Shown: positions 22,571-36,072 of the stretch, piece by piece
Position numbering within the stretch: the first letter of the stretch is position 1
Layout of the letters: every line of letters starts with the position of its first letter
Assembly (NCBI RefSeq): GCF_024166365.1
Contig: NC_064842.1
Location: 14,231,001-14,295,000 of the forward strand
Reading direction: 5' to 3'
Source of the DNA: Elephas maximus indicus
Taxonomy: Eukaryota; Chordata; Mammalia; Proboscidea; Elephantidae
DNA length: 64,000 nucleotides
Notes under the pieces: generated by a model
The model's database searches: none
What the model saw: the letters and a program-made list of their open reading frames with translations, nothing else
What the model was told of the DNA's origin: nothing
Program-made: the position numbers and the translations under genes

Positions 22571-23180
22571 CACATAGGAGTCAGCCTTGTGCTGTTGATC
22601 TTTCCCCTGTGGGGTTGGAGGAGGTCACATACTGCCCCAAGCCACTTTTACAGTGTCACAGAGCTCCTACACCAGCCCTAAACTGATTACCCTCACCTCC
22701 TGTCAGATGAAAAACAACAAACCACCTGCAAATAACAGAAGACCTGCCTTCCATGGCTTAGAAAACTGAGAACTTTTATCGTCTAATGAAACATGAAGTC
22801 AGGGAATAGGAAATTCAGGACTGGTAGGGTGTTATCAGTGTCCTTGGCTCCTTTTATCTTCTTAGCTTTTCCATTTTAATGTATTGATTTCCTCCTCCTG
22901 GTCACAAGATGACTGCTATACCTCCAGGTATCAGGTCTGCATTCCGGGGACAAAGAAATCTATATCTCATGGGTCCAGATTGTGTCACATGGTCACTCCT
23001 GGCTGCATGGTGGCTAGGAAAACAAACAAAAGTGAAAAATGGTAATTGACTTCTCAATGTTTACAGTAGAGGAAATAAGGAAGGTTGGTAAGTCAACATC
23101 CATTCCCAATCATCTTCTCCTTTGCCTTTCTCTATTGTATACAGGCGCTTTTTTTTTTTTTAAACACTGCCTGTGGAGGA
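22571..23180. other. No gene recognised
   Basis: Intergenic; 22700-22950 looks like a very old interspersed repeat that I cannot name. Confidence 0.35.
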
Positions 23181-23395
23181 GTTGGAGTTCTCCGGTGGTA
23201 CAAATGGCTAATGTGCTTGGCTGCTAACTGAAAAGATGGAGGTTCAAGTCTACCCAGAGGCACCTTGGAAGAAAGGCCTGGTGATCTATTTCTGAGAGAT
23301 CACAGTCATTGATAACTCTGTGGAACACAGTTGCACTCTGACACACATAAAATCTCTGTGAGTCGGAACTGGTTAACTAGTTAATTGGTTTGTGA
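23181..23395 (+). repeat. AfroSINE, older subfamily
   Basis: Plus-strand copy from gagttctccggtggtac to ctgtgagtcggaactgg. Confidence 0.8.
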
Positions 23396-24974
23396 AGGAG
23401 TTACTTATTACTTCACCAATTAGTTTGGGAACCTTGTGGATCCCCCACATTGCCCAGTACATATGGGCACTAAAGAAAATCTGTTGAATCAATATACAGT
23501 AGCTGCCTGGGGCTCTTAGTTCCTTAAATTCTATCACTGAAGTCACCTTCACTGAGATATCGTTTTGTGACTAATAAAGCAAGGCAAAGTAGGACTGGGG
23601 AAAGGGCAAGAAAAACAGAGTCTTCATATGGGTAGAAACTTGAAAGTCAGGTTGGTGGGATAATAGATTAAAATTCTTCTTGTTCGAAATTTTCTTTTGC
23701 TGTGGAGACTCCTGATTCTGGTAATGCAGGGCTAGATAATTCAGACCAACCTTCCCACTGAACACAACTTCAAAAACTAAATGAAATATAAAAACATCTT
23801 CTTGAAAGCATCAAAGACCTGACAGGAGAGTAGGGTATTACCAGCACCAACTTCTGGGAGTAGCTGGGAATTAAGAGGTCAGTATAGCACTTGGGGCCAA
23901 TTTTGCCTTAGGGGCATTTGCTAATCTGGAAGAGGTGGCTAAGAGACTGAGCTGTGCTTTCAGTGTTTTGTCAGGCTGGGGGCAAAAGTTAGAGTCAAGA
24001 ACCACCAAGGCTGAGGACTCAATAAGCCACTTGATTTGGCCTGGGATCCAAAAGGACTGATCCATATGAATAAGGGAGATTTGGAAATAAACCAGCCCTT
24101 ACACGGACTAAGTCATCTGGTTAGCTGAGAAAATCTCAAACCCTGAATTTGGATTAAGGTAATTCTGGAGTGCCAGTTTCCCCAGAAACTTGACAAAAGA
24201 ACTTGAAAAATACTCCTTGGAGAAATATATCTTAGGCCTCCAATTTCTGCTAATACTTTCAAAACAATGTTTGGCATACAATAAAAAATTACTAGACACA
24301 TGAGGCGATAGGACTCCATAAGCAAGAACCGCAAGAACCAGCAGAAACAAAAGACAATAGATCAGGCCCAAAGGGACTCGAAAAACTTGAATTATCAAAT
24401 TTTCCTTTGATATTATCTTATTGTTTTGGTGTTAAAAAATTTTACACAGTATAGTTACAACAATTAAAAGAACAATCTATACAAAATAAAAAGTGGAAAA
24501 CAAAGCCAGAAAGAAATATACCACTATTGTAGTGTGTCATCTTAAAGTGGCAAAACCAACGTGTTTGTTTCATCTCTTTTTTCATTTCTGTATTTTCCAA
24601 AATTTGGCTAATGAGAATTTATATTGGAAGAAATGCTTATGTAAAAGAGAAAGTGATAAGGGCAGTAACCCAGAGCAGGGTGGGCTTCATGGGTATTCAA
24701 CCTCTAGAGTTGTACAAGGCCCCATCTCAGAAGGGGCACACACTTGGCTTAAGGCTCTGCTGTTGCTGTCTTAAAATGCTTAACATTTTTTTAGTAAGAA
24801 ATTCTGCATTTTCATTTTGCACTTAGCTCTGCAAAGTATGTAGCTGGTCCTGACCCAGACAATAAATGAATGCTGATCTGTTGACCATCTGGTCAATAGC
24901 TTCTGGACTGGCTCCAGTTTCCCCAGGTCCCACTGAACACCATCTAGTTTCCACACCAGAACTGTGACCAGACA
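23396..24974. other. No gene recognised
   Basis: About 1.6 kb of unique-looking intergenic DNA; the open frames are short and carry no motif. Confidence 0.45.
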
Positions 24975-25115
24975 GGTGCAGTAATATTATGTGTAGTGGA
25001 GAGAGCCCTGGATTAGCAATCTGCAGACTTAATTCTAGTCCTGTTGCTAGTTAGTTGAATGACTCTTAGTAAATTTCTTCACCCTGCTGTTGGGTTGTCT
25101 TTGTAATTCTTCCCT
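24975..25115 (+). repeat. MIR SINE fragment
   Basis: agagccctggattagcaatc through ttagttgaatgactc matches the MIR 5' half and core. Confidence 0.5.
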
Positions 25116-25490
25116 ATCAGGTCTGAAACCATTGGAATCACAGCAGTGAACAGGATAGCTAGCAAACCAGAGTTAGAATCAATCAACTATTTCTCCAGTG
25201 TCCACCTGTGCAAGGTACCAGGTGCTCTGAGAATCGCTCCAAACCATGACGTGGTTCTAGTCTTCTACCCAGAGCTGCGAATCATCTTTCGGGGTACTTC
25301 TCTTTGCTTTTTGGATTTGCTGATTTAACTGTAACCCAGATTTTGTCTGGAATGACTATCTGAAGCCTCTTTCACAGCTTTATCAGAAATCCCTTACAAA
25401 GTAAGCACGGTCGGTACATTTCCAACATGGTAGGCCACTGGGGCAAGGGACACCTACCATTTACTGAATGCTGCCGCAAAAGGCCTCTTT
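25116..25490. other. No gene recognised
   Basis: Unique-looking intergenic DNA. Confidence 0.45.
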
Positions 25491-25998
25491 CAAGAGTTAA
25501 AAAGCAAAGACGTCACTTTAAGGACAAAGGTACACTTGACCCAAGCCATTGTATTTTCAGTAGCCTCATAAAAAAAATTTTTTTTTCATATGTATGCGAA
25601 AGCTGGACAATGAGTAAGGAAGACGGAAGAAGAACTGACACCTTTGAATTGTGTTGGTGAAGAATATTGAATATATCACGGACTGCCAGAAGAAGGAACG
25701 AATCCGTCTTGGAAGAAGTACAGCCAGAATGCTCCTTAGAAGTAAGGATGGGGAGACTAGTCTCACATACTTTGGACATGGCATCAGGAAGGACCAGTCC
25801 CTGGAGAAGGACATCATGCTTAGTAGAGGCTCAGCGAAGAGGAAGAAGACCTTCAGGGAGATGGTTTGACACAGTGGCTGCAGCAATGCGCTCAAACATA
25901 ACAATTGCGAGTATGGCGCAGGACCAGGTAGTATTTCCTTCCGTTGGACATAGGGTTGATGTGGGTCGGAACCGACTCGATGGTACCTAACAACAACT
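25491..25998 (+). mobile_element. RTE/BovB-type LINE 3' end
   Basis: Plus-strand RTE terminus. It encodes broken pieces of the ORF C-terminus (PECSLEVRMGRLVSHTLDM; TSLTYFGHGIRKDQSLEKDI) and ends tcggaaccgactcgatggt with an acaacaac tail. It stops about 400 bp before the CNIH3 CpG island. Confidence 0.87.
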
Positions 25999-26000
25999 AC

Positions 26001-26190
26001 TTATTGAATGTGTACCGAGTGCCAGGCTATGTGCGCGAGGCTCTTTACTCACAATCCCTTTTAATCTTTTATGAGGTTGGTACTACTTTTCTATTTTTCA
26101 GACAAGGAAACCCAGATTTAAAGAGGTTACGGAACTTGCAGCTCCAAAGGGGTCCGACTCCCAGAGTTCATGCTCTTGACAGCTCCACTA
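26001..26190 (+). repeat. MIR SINE next to the CNIH3 promoter
   Basis: Nearly full MIR: gtgccaggctatgtgcgcg, atgaggttggtactac, gacaaggaaacccagat and agagttcatgctcttgac in the right order. The last recognised repeat before the CpG island. Confidence 0.75.
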
Positions 26191-26409
26191 GACCGGCACC
26201 AGTAACAGCCAGCCATTGTTGCTGCCTCTCCAGTCCAGAGTAGTCCACCAAGTCCGCGTTGCCCCAGTCCCAAGGTCAGCCGGGGAGATGAGGGGACGAC
26301 GGTAAGGCGAATTCTGCAGAAACTGGAAGCAGCGCTGCAGATGCAGCCCAGAGCATTAAAGCTGCTACCGTTTGGCAAAATCCACCTGCGCTCTCCTGGG
26401 GTCCAAGGG

Positions 26410-28240
<1,831 letters not shown>

Positions 28241-29314
28241 GGCAATTAGTCAAGTAACTATAACAACTAAACATTTAAAATGTCAGCATCTGTGGTGGGT
28301 TGTATTTAGACATAATTGGAGACAAAGTGGAAACACTACGGGAGCGCCTTGTAAGAGGAAGCAGGAAGAGGCTGGGACCGGGGAGGGGGTGGTAAACTAG
28401 GTGATGGGGGTGGAAATGGAAGGCGGCAGAAAGGTGAGGGGGAGAGAAAATCGAGGAGAGGAAGGTTGGGGAATGAGCCAGAGAAATAAGGATGTGGAGG
28501 AAAGATGCCCAGAAAGAGGCACACAGAGAGAGTCCATGAGAGCGAGGATAGTTTCCTCCTTCATCCTCCTGGGGTCCTAACCATGCCACCCCTGAAGTCT
28601 CCCTCCCGGTGGCAGACCTGCTTCCTGCCGCATTCCCCAGTAGCCTGGGCTGGGCACAAGCTTTCCTGCCGCCCTTCAGTGGGGACTGCATGGCAAAAGA
28701 TGGCCCAGGTTGAGGGCAGCCGTGGGTTCCAATTCTGCAGGATCGGGAGAGGGGTGGGCCACGTGGTGTGGGAATTAGGGACAAAAAGCTTCTGAAAAGG
28801 AGAATAACTGTGAAGGGAGGCAGAGAGCAGGACTGAGGAACCCTGACTTCTAAAGATCGTGGCATTTGGCAAGTGAATCGAACTCTCAGGGCTTCATCCT
28901 CTGAGGTTGTATAAACTCCCCATCCTCACCATCAGAAGGTGGTTGGGAAGAACAGCCAAGGTCAAGGGTTTGGAAGGAGCATCACAGTGCATAGCCTCCT
29001 CCGGTAACAGCCTTCCCTGCCCAGCAAGCGCAGGTGCCAGGGAAGGACCCTGAACGGAATCCCTCAAGGCATGGTTCCAGTGAGCCTTAGCACACACACT
29101 GCCCTGGGAAGGGACCACCCAGATGAACACCCAGGGAGAATTGCAGGGTGGGTGAGATGCTGGTGTTTTGTGCAAGTAGTTTCTAGAGGGTTTATCTTAA
29201 AATAGAACCAAGTAGCTGAGAAGTTCAGCTAGAGCCAGCCCTGCTATAAGGCTTTCCGACAGGGAGAGGGAGACCCAGGAGCAAGAGTGCTTCTAACCGT
29301 GTTGTCGTTGTCGT
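28241..29314. other. Start of CNIH3 intron 1: AT-rich patch, then purine-rich tract
   Basis: An AT-rich patch at 28243-28320 holds a homeodomain-type caattagt core (28243-28250). From about 28370 to 28560 the plus strand is mostly A and G (a polypurine tract). The rest is unique-looking. Confidence 0.5.
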
Positions 29315-29526
29315 TAGTTTGTTGTTGTTAGTTGCCCTTGAGTGGATTCCAACTCATGGTGACCCCGAGTGTGTAAGAGTAGAACTTCTCCATAGGGTTT
29401 TCAAGGCTGTGACCTTTTGGAAGCAAATCACCAGGCCTTTCTTCTGAGGTGCCTGGGGGGGTGGGTTTGAATCACCAACTTTTAGGCTAGTAGTTGATAA
29501 TTTAACCATCTGTGCCGCTCAGGGAC
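29315..29526 (-). repeat. AfroSINE, older subfamily
   Basis: Minus-strand copy from ttgttgttagttgcccttga to gccgctcagggacc. Confidence 0.82.
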
Positions 29527-29961
29527 CATTAACTTCAGGAAAGACACTTTCTGAACTTCTCCATCTCTGCAGTGAGAAAGTTGACCTGGATGACCTCTGG
29601 ACTTCCCCCTCTTTCCAAGATGGTGTAAATCTGTGATTTGGTAGATGTAGGACCCTGGGGGTAGGAGAGAAGGATTCAGACAAAGGAATTTCATAGTTGA
29701 CCTAAAGTCCTGGGAGTTAGGAGTAAAGGGATTCTGCCCTCTCCCTTCCTGTGTCCTGGATTGCAGGGTTTAATTCGAGAGAGAAATGAGCCTTTAGGCT
29801 GTTGACAGTTGTTAAGGGAAAATGCAACTTTAACTGATTTAGAGCAGGAACGGGCGTAGATGGAGCGTGCCCGTGCCATGCAGAAAACCTCGGCTGAAGT
29901 GTTTTAAGGGAGCTTTCTTTGCCTTGCTGGATTTTGGGAGTCGTTTGCCTTCTGGAAGGAT
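29527..29961. other. Intronic, no feature
   Basis: Unique-looking. Confidence 0.45.
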
Positions 29962-30060
29962 CCCAAAAAACCCAGTGCAGTCGAGTCGATTCTGACTCGT
30001 AGCGACCCTATAGGACAGAGTAGAACTGCCCCACAGAGTTTCCATGGAGCGCCTGGCGGA
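29962..30060 (-). repeat. AfroSINE, truncated, with perfect target duplication
   Basis: Only the 3' two-thirds is present (cccagtgcagtcgagtcg to gagcgcctggcgga); the tRNA head is missing. Flanked by ttctggaaggat at 29950-29961 and 30061-30072, so it inserted already 5'-truncated. Confidence 0.92.
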
Positions 30061-30072
30061 TTCTGGAAGGAT

Positions 30073-30235
30073 AACTACCCCTTCGTTCAGAACTACCTCC
30101 TTGCTGTTCGTTTCTGTGTTTGCCTTGGCCTGGGGGTTGGACGAGTGCTAGAGAGGAAGCTCAAATTCAGTCAGGCTTGAGCTCTCTGAAGCAGAGCAGG
30201 TAATCAGAAAGAATACCCTTCTCCCACTCAAAACC
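30073..30235. other. Intronic, no feature
   Basis: Unique-looking spacer. Confidence 0.4.
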
Positions 30236-30460
30236 AGACCAAACCGAACCAAACCAAACCAGACCAAACCAAACCAAACCGACGACTGTGGTTGAGTCAG
30301 TTCCGGCTCATAGCGACCCTAGAGGACAGAGTAGAACTGCCCCATAGGGTTTCCAAGGCTGTAACCTTTATGGAAGCAGACCACCACATCTATCTCTCCC
30401 ACGGAGCCGCTGGCAGGTTCAAAACCACTGACCTTTTGATTAGCAAGCTGAGTGCTTTTC
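30236..30460 (-). repeat. AfroSINE with a long (AACCA)n-like tail
   Basis: The tail at 30236-30280 is an imperfect accaa/accga run, reading on the minus strand as the TTGGT-rich end of the element. The body follows to gattagcaagctgagtgc. Confidence 0.85.
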
Positions 30461-31059
30461 TTCTCTCCCTCAGGGAGAAGGTAATAAATGATGCATGAAC
30501 AGGTTAAGTGGGTGGTTTGTGCAGCTAGTTCACTAATAGATATTTAAATCAAAACCAGGCATTTTGGTGATCCCGTGGTGGGCTCTGGTCTAGTTTCCCA
30601 ACACTCACCCCCTTACATACGGTAGCTGGATGGGGTCAAACCCCAAGTCTGGGTCAGGTGCTGCCCAGATCCCTAGCGAGAATGGCACAATTCCAGTTTC
30701 TAATGATAAAAGAATTCTATGCTCTTTGAATTAAAATTGTAGTAACAGTTCCCAAGTCTTAGCCCTGCTTCCTTTCCCACTCATTTCCTTCTCCCTTTCT
30801 CCACACCGAACAACCCGAAACCCTACCGCTGAACAGAACCTGAAACACACTGATTTCGGTGCACACGCTGTGTGTGTGGTTGTTGGTTATGGTGGTAATT
30901 ATTTCAACCAGGATTTAGCAGTGTTAGTTCTTTCTTAGACTATGCTTTTGCTTTCTGCCCATCTTCTTAAATTTCTTATGTGTTTCTTGGTCTGGTGAGC
31001 CATATTGATTGGTTAGCATATATTGACATCCCAATGAATTGGTAACTTAGCAATGTATC
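30461..31059. other. Intronic, no feature
   Basis: Unique-looking, AT-rich toward the right. Confidence 0.45.
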
Positions 31060-31227
31060 CAAACCAAAAACCAAACCCAGTGCCCTGGAGTCGATTCAGA
31101 CTCATAGCGACCCTACAGGACAGAGTAGAACTGCCCCATGGAGCTTCCAAGGAGTGCCTGGCAGATTCAAACTGCCGGCCGTTTGGTCAGCAGCCATAGC
31201 ACTTAACCACTACGTCACCAGGGTTTC
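31060..31227 (-). repeat. AfroSINE
   Basis: Full-length young-type copy: caaacccagtgccctggagt to cgtcaccagggtttc. Confidence 0.9.
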
Positions 31228-31326
31228 AACGTACAGCAGTTAAAAAACCGTGTCATTGCAATGCCTTGGCTGTAAGATATAATGGTGGCCCGTTTTTCTT
31301 CTTTAATTTTTTTTTTTTTTACTTAG

Positions 31327-31591
31327 GAAGGAGCCCTGGGGGCACGACAGGTAAGTGCTTAGCTGCTGACTGAAAGGTTGATGGTTCAAACCCACCAGCT
31401 GCTTGGTGGGAGAAAAATCATCAAGTTGATTCCAACTCGTAACTACCCTGCAGGACAGTAGAACTTAATCACTATGCCACCAAGTCTCCCCTGTAGAGCC
31501 TAGAAAACCTTATAGAGCAGTTCTACTCTGTCCTATAGGGTCGTTATCAATCAAAATTGACTCAGTAGCACCTAACAACAACAACAGCAGC
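31327..31591 (+). repeat. AfroSINE carrying an inverted SINE fragment
   Basis: Head (ggagccctgggggcacg) and tail (ctatagggtcgttatcaatc) read on the plus strand. Between them, 31417-31489 is a minus-strand AfroSINE piece (gttgattccaactcgtaac, then ccaccaagtctccc) that has lost its own middle. Confidence 0.8.
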
Positions 31592-31604
31592 AGTCTACTT
31601 AGGG

Positions 31605-31808
31605 GTAGGAATTTCTGGATGGTGCAAATTGTTAACACGCTTGGCTGCTAACTGAAAGTTTGGAGGTTTCAGTCTACCCAGAGGGACCTTGGAAGAAAGG
31701 CCCTGATGATCTACTTCAGAAGAATTGGCCACTGAAAAGCCTGTGGGGTTTTGTTCTACTCTGACAGACATAGGATCGTCATGAGTCAGAGTTGACTCAA
31801 TGGTTTTT
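31605..31808 (+). repeat. AfroSINE, older subfamily
   Basis: Plus-strand copy: ggaatttctggatggtgc to agagttgactcaatgg. Directly follows the previous SINE. Confidence 0.82.
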
Positions 31809-31819
31809 ACTAAGGGGTA

Positions 31820-32050
31820 ATAATAGAAACTGCTATTTACTGAGTGCCTATGGTGGCGCTGTGGCTAAGAGCTTGGCTGCTAACCAGAAGGGTGGCAGTT
31901 CATATCCACCAGCTGCTCCTTGGAAACCCTATGGGGCAGTTCTGCTCTGTCCTGTAGGGTCGCTGTGAGTCGGAATTGACTCAACGGCAGTGGGTTTGGG
32001 CTTGGTTTATGGTGAGCCAAGCCCTGTCCTGGGCGCTTTACGGAGGCCTT
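31820..32050 (+). repeat. MIR fragment split by an AfroSINE
   Basis: ctatttactgagtgcctatg on the left and ccctgtcctgggcgcttta on the right are adjacent in MIR. A SINE (31858-32006) sits between, with tatggtg at both edges as a short duplication. Confidence 0.65.
31858..32006 (+). repeat. AfroSINE inside MIR
   Basis: Young-type copy, gagcttggctgctaacc to gactcaacggcagtggg. Younger than the MIR it splits. Confidence 0.88.
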
Positions 32051-32339
32051 CTCGAATGTGTATCCACTGGTTTACCTTCCCCTTCCTGCCACTGGAGGTC
32101 TGGAAGCAAGGATGAAAGTGGCTAGCCACAATCACAACGTTTCTTTTAAGTCTTATATTTTTTTTTTAACTTGAGAAATCTATGGAATTTTGCATCCTAT
32201 TCAATTAGATATTTGCATTTGTTTTAAAATGAACATGTTTTAAACAGCTGATTATTTTATGTAAGACACCATCTTTCAGTACATTTGTTACGGCTAGAAC
32301 ATGCACTGAGTTTGTTCTGTGGCTTTGCCTATGTCTAGG
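32051..32339. other. Intronic, no feature
   Basis: Unique-looking, T-rich near 32158. Confidence 0.4.
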
Positions 32340-32525
32340 CGCTTGGCCTCTTAATGCCCAGATAGCCCATTAGTCCTCACAACTGACATTTTACAGGTGA
32401 GGAAACTGCAGATCAGAGAGGGTAGGAAACTTGAACAAGGTTGCACAGCCATTATGTTTTGGAGCTGGAATTTGACCTGGATTTGTGAGACTCCTATACC
32501 CTGCCTTTCTTCTAACTGTAGCCAC
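32340..32525 (+). repeat. MIR SINE
   Basis: cattagtcctcacaactgac, ggtgaggaaactgcagat and ggttgcacagcc follow the MIR order. Confidence 0.65.
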
Positions 32526-33659
32526 TGCCTTTGGGTGGTTTAACTTTGACAATAGTGGCTAATGTTTCTATCCAAAGGATCACCTTTCTCTCTGTAAATA
32601 TGATAATTTGCGGCTGGAATCTCAGATTAGAGTTAATAGCAACAATAGTAAGATTCCAAACATACTATACATCATTTTTTAAAAGAGGAAAATCACTTTT
32701 ATTTAAAAAATTACTTTTTCTGCTTTGAAATGGTACAGATTCATTGCTGAAAAATTTGAAAGTACAGGGACGCATAATGAAGAGAACAAAAGTCATCGCT
32801 GATCTTATCATCTAGAAAAAGATGTGGGAATCTCTTCTTTCAATCTCTCTCGATGTGTGTATTTTAAAAAATTGCATATGGGCACTGAAAAAAAAATGTT
32901 CTAAAGGTTTCAGATATGAAGGGATGTCTGCTTCCAGCCAATATAAAATGAACAATGTTTACTTGGAAAAGCCATCTCGACTCCAGCTTGGCTTAGCCTG
33001 TTTGCAGACTGTCTCATTTATCTAAACACAGGTGAAACCATTCTTTGAAGAGATCAAAGTTTCCTCACCATTTCTTTCAGGTTTTGAGCTTTTAAAGTGT
33101 TTATCTAGAGTAACATTTGAAAACGCTGATTTTTGACAATGTACAAATGAAGTGATCCCCAGTGTCCACTGGAAAGATTCGGTGTGTCATCACATCTTGA
33201 CATTTTTGTGGCTTGCCCGTGGCATTTGCTGTCAGCTTGAAGGGACCCAACAGGATAACGAATATGTATTTACTGAGAGGCAGTTCTGCCAGGTGAAGGG
33301 TCTTTTTGGCTGACCGTCTCAGCCAGTTCCAGCCTGTCCTGGGCTCCGCCACTGGGAACTGAGCAAACTTCTCAGATTCTCGGATTACCCATCTGCAGAA
33401 AAAATGCGTTTATGTGAAATGGTAAGATTGCCTGGGGTGGGCATGAGCTTGTCTTTTCAAGACCCTACTTGGTCTAGGGGTGGGATGAGGGTGCTGAGCT
33501 CTTAGCCAAGCCTCACCTGGTCTCCACCGTAGACACCCACATGCCCATATTTCATGTTTCCTTCTTCCATTTATTTGGCCTCTGGCATTGCAGGTTCAGA
33601 TGTGAAGTGATGTCTGCAGCTTGAGCCCTTCTCCCTCCCCTCTCATCACTCCCTCTACC
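32526..33659. other. Intronic, no gene
   Basis: About 1.1 kb of unique-looking DNA, no supported frame. Confidence 0.45.
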
Positions 33660-33795
33660 GCCCCACTGCGCTGCACCTTGAGGGAAGGGACCTTTATGAG
33701 AACAGTGGCCTTTCTGATTCACCCTTGTTTCTCCAGAGCCTAGTGCGGTGCCTGGCATGTGGAGTGAAATGAAATTGTGGAATGAATTCCTGTTC
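33660..33795 (+). repeat. L2 LINE 3' end
   Basis: gagcctagtgcggtgcctgg followed by catgtggag and gtggaatgaatt is a diverged L2 terminus. Confidence 0.55.
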
Positions 33796-33875
33796 CCTTC
33801 TGGCCTGGCACATTTCTAGCTGTCTTGGTAACTTATTTCTGACTTGGCTTCTGGCAATTTCACATGGCCCTGTAG

Positions 33876-34078
33876 GAGTTTGGTTGGTGCAAGCAGTATG
33901 CAGTTGGCTGCTAACCTAGTGGTTGGTGGTTCGAACCCACCTAGCGGCACCGTGGAAGACAGGCCAGGTAGACTGCTTCTGTGAAGACTGCAGCCGAGAG
34001 AACCCTATGGAGCACGTGGGGGTGCTCTGTTACATGTGGGGTTACCAGGAGTCAGAGTCGACTTGACACAAGGGGTTG
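33876..34078 (+). repeat. AfroSINE
   Basis: Plus-strand copy with a clear B box (gtggttcgaacccacc) and tail (agtcagagtcgacttgac). Confidence 0.82.
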
Positions 34079-34378
34079 TTTGTTTTGTTTTTGGCACCCC
34101 AGGCAGGTGGGTACCTGCATTTGCCGCTGTACCCGGGCGATTTGAAACCTTGGAAACTAGTTGTAAAAGAAGACTGGCGTTTACCATGGGGTACGGGAGC
34201 CGTCTTGATGCTGGTGGCGCTGGTTACACTGCAGAGGGTCAGCTCGGGGAGAAGTGCTGGCTCTGCCTGGAGAGAGCGCGTCCTGTGAGCTGTGACATCT
34301 GGGTTGATTTTGCAGCCTTACCCCCACTTACACTGATTTGTTGGTGATGGTCTGGCTGGTGATTTTCCATAACTACCC

Positions 34379-34760
34379 CTGAAAGCCACCACCAGTCTGC
34401 CAGTTTGTCATACTCTGGTGGTTTACGTGTTGCTATGATGCTGGAAGTTTTGCCACCGGTATTTCAAATACCAGCAGGGCCACCCAGGGTGGACAGGTTT
34501 CAGTGAACCTTCCAGACTAAGACTGACTAGCAAGGAAAGGCCTGATGATCGACTTCTGAAGATAAGCCAATGAAAACTCTATGGATCAAAACAGAGTATT
34601 ATCTGATGAATGCTGTCCTCATTGGAAGATGAGCCCCCAGTCTGGAAGGCACTCAGAACACACAGGGGGTCTAACAATGGACTCGAGCATAGCAAAGACT
34701 GTGAAGATGGTGTAGGAGTTACCACGAGTTGGAGCTGACTGGACAGCAGTTAACAACAGC
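34379..34760 (+). repeat. RTE-related SINE-like repeat
   Basis: Blocks gtgttgctatgatgctgg, tttcaaataccagcaggg and gaaggcactcagaacacac match the 5' region of the RTE copy at 44341-44772, and it ends in an RTE/SINE-type ctgactggacagcag tail. Probably a 5'-plus-3' deletion product or a derived non-autonomous family. Confidence 0.6.
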
Positions 34761-36023
34761 CACCCCTGTAAGAGAAGGCTTACAGCATCTTTGTGTTTTC
34801 ACCTTAGTCATGTTTTGAGAGAGGAGAGAAGAATGCAGAATTCAGAGATGACCTAAAACAAGAAGGCACTGGCCTCAGCCTCAGTTACTGGGTGAGGTTC
34901 CACGGCCTCATTGGGGTTGGATGTTAGAGAGACATTAAAGCAACTTTTCCTGACTTCAGATCACTGAACAGACATTAAAGGCAGTGAATGTTGGGAGGCC
35001 TTTGTTGGAGTTTGAGCTTCAGCCTGTGCTGCCCTGAAGCAGTGCCCACAGAGCTCCGTTCTGAACCTTGAGGCCTGTTGACTTCACTTGTCTGTCTGCA
35101 GCCATCCCGGGCCCCTTTGACTGCCTGACCTCTTTCCCTCCCTTGTATCCACACTGCTTTGTGCCTTCTTCCCTGGGCTTCTTTTATGCTGCTAGTCACC
35201 TTTCTGACGAGTCTGCAAACAAGCTCCTCTGGAGCCTCCTACTCCTGTACACATGCGCTTGGGATGGCGCTCCTGCTACCCTTTCTTGTCACTGTCATCT
35301 GCCTCCCTGTTGGCCACTCCTCCGGGGATTCATTGGGGATGTTGACACCTCAATCACAGCCACTTCCTCCCTGGTGATATGGGTTACCTGACCTCATCTC
35401 CAATGACCATTTCTAGCCCTTCAGCCCCACAGCCCGGTGACCGTGCCTGCTCCTGCCTATCCAGCATGAGACCCCATCTCTCACTCCTGCACTATGTAGC
35501 CCTGTTCTCGGCCCTCGTTTTGACTGAACTTCTTCCTTTGTTTCTCAGCCTGTCACCCCTCAAGGATCCAGTTCCTCCCCTTATCATCTGTCACTCAACT
35601 CTTACCGCAGCTCTCAACCGCTGTGTTCTGTGTCTCCCTGGGTCTCTGAGGACTCCGTCTCACCCCAGGTTCCTGAGGGCTGCTGGGCCCAAAGTGAAGT
35701 CATGGTTTGACCTTAGCTAGGTCCTCAGTGTAGCCTGATAAGGCATCGATGTGATCTTGGTGAGTTCCTTCACCTCCCACATTACTACTTAAAACCTGCT
35801 TTTCTCTCAGTATCCCCTGAAGCTCCTCAAAGACCTACTACTGTCTCCCCTCAGCAGATGACTTTGCCTCCAACTCACAGAGATGATATTCCTCTCCTCT
35901 CTGAACTGACCTGATTTCACCCTTATGTAGTTCTCCTTCCCTCCTAGACTCAGAGGCAGGGAGTCTCTCCTCCCATCTGAGGCTAATTCCCCCCTCCCCA
36001 TTCTTTAGGAACATTAAAAACAA
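34761..36023. other. Intronic, no gene; pyrimidine-rich part may be L2
   Basis: 35080-35720 is pyrimidine-rich and may be diverged L2 body, too decayed to be sure. Frames of 70-113 codons here have no motif. Confidence 0.35.
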
Positions 36024-36072
36024 AAAACCCAAGCCTGTTGCCATCAACGGGTAGATTCCGACTCATGATGAC
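36024..36072 (-). repeat. AfroSINE, left part (split by LTR)
   Basis: aacccaagcctgttgccatc to ccgactcatgatgac, the tail end of an older minus-strand SINE. Resumes at 36604. Confidence 0.8.
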
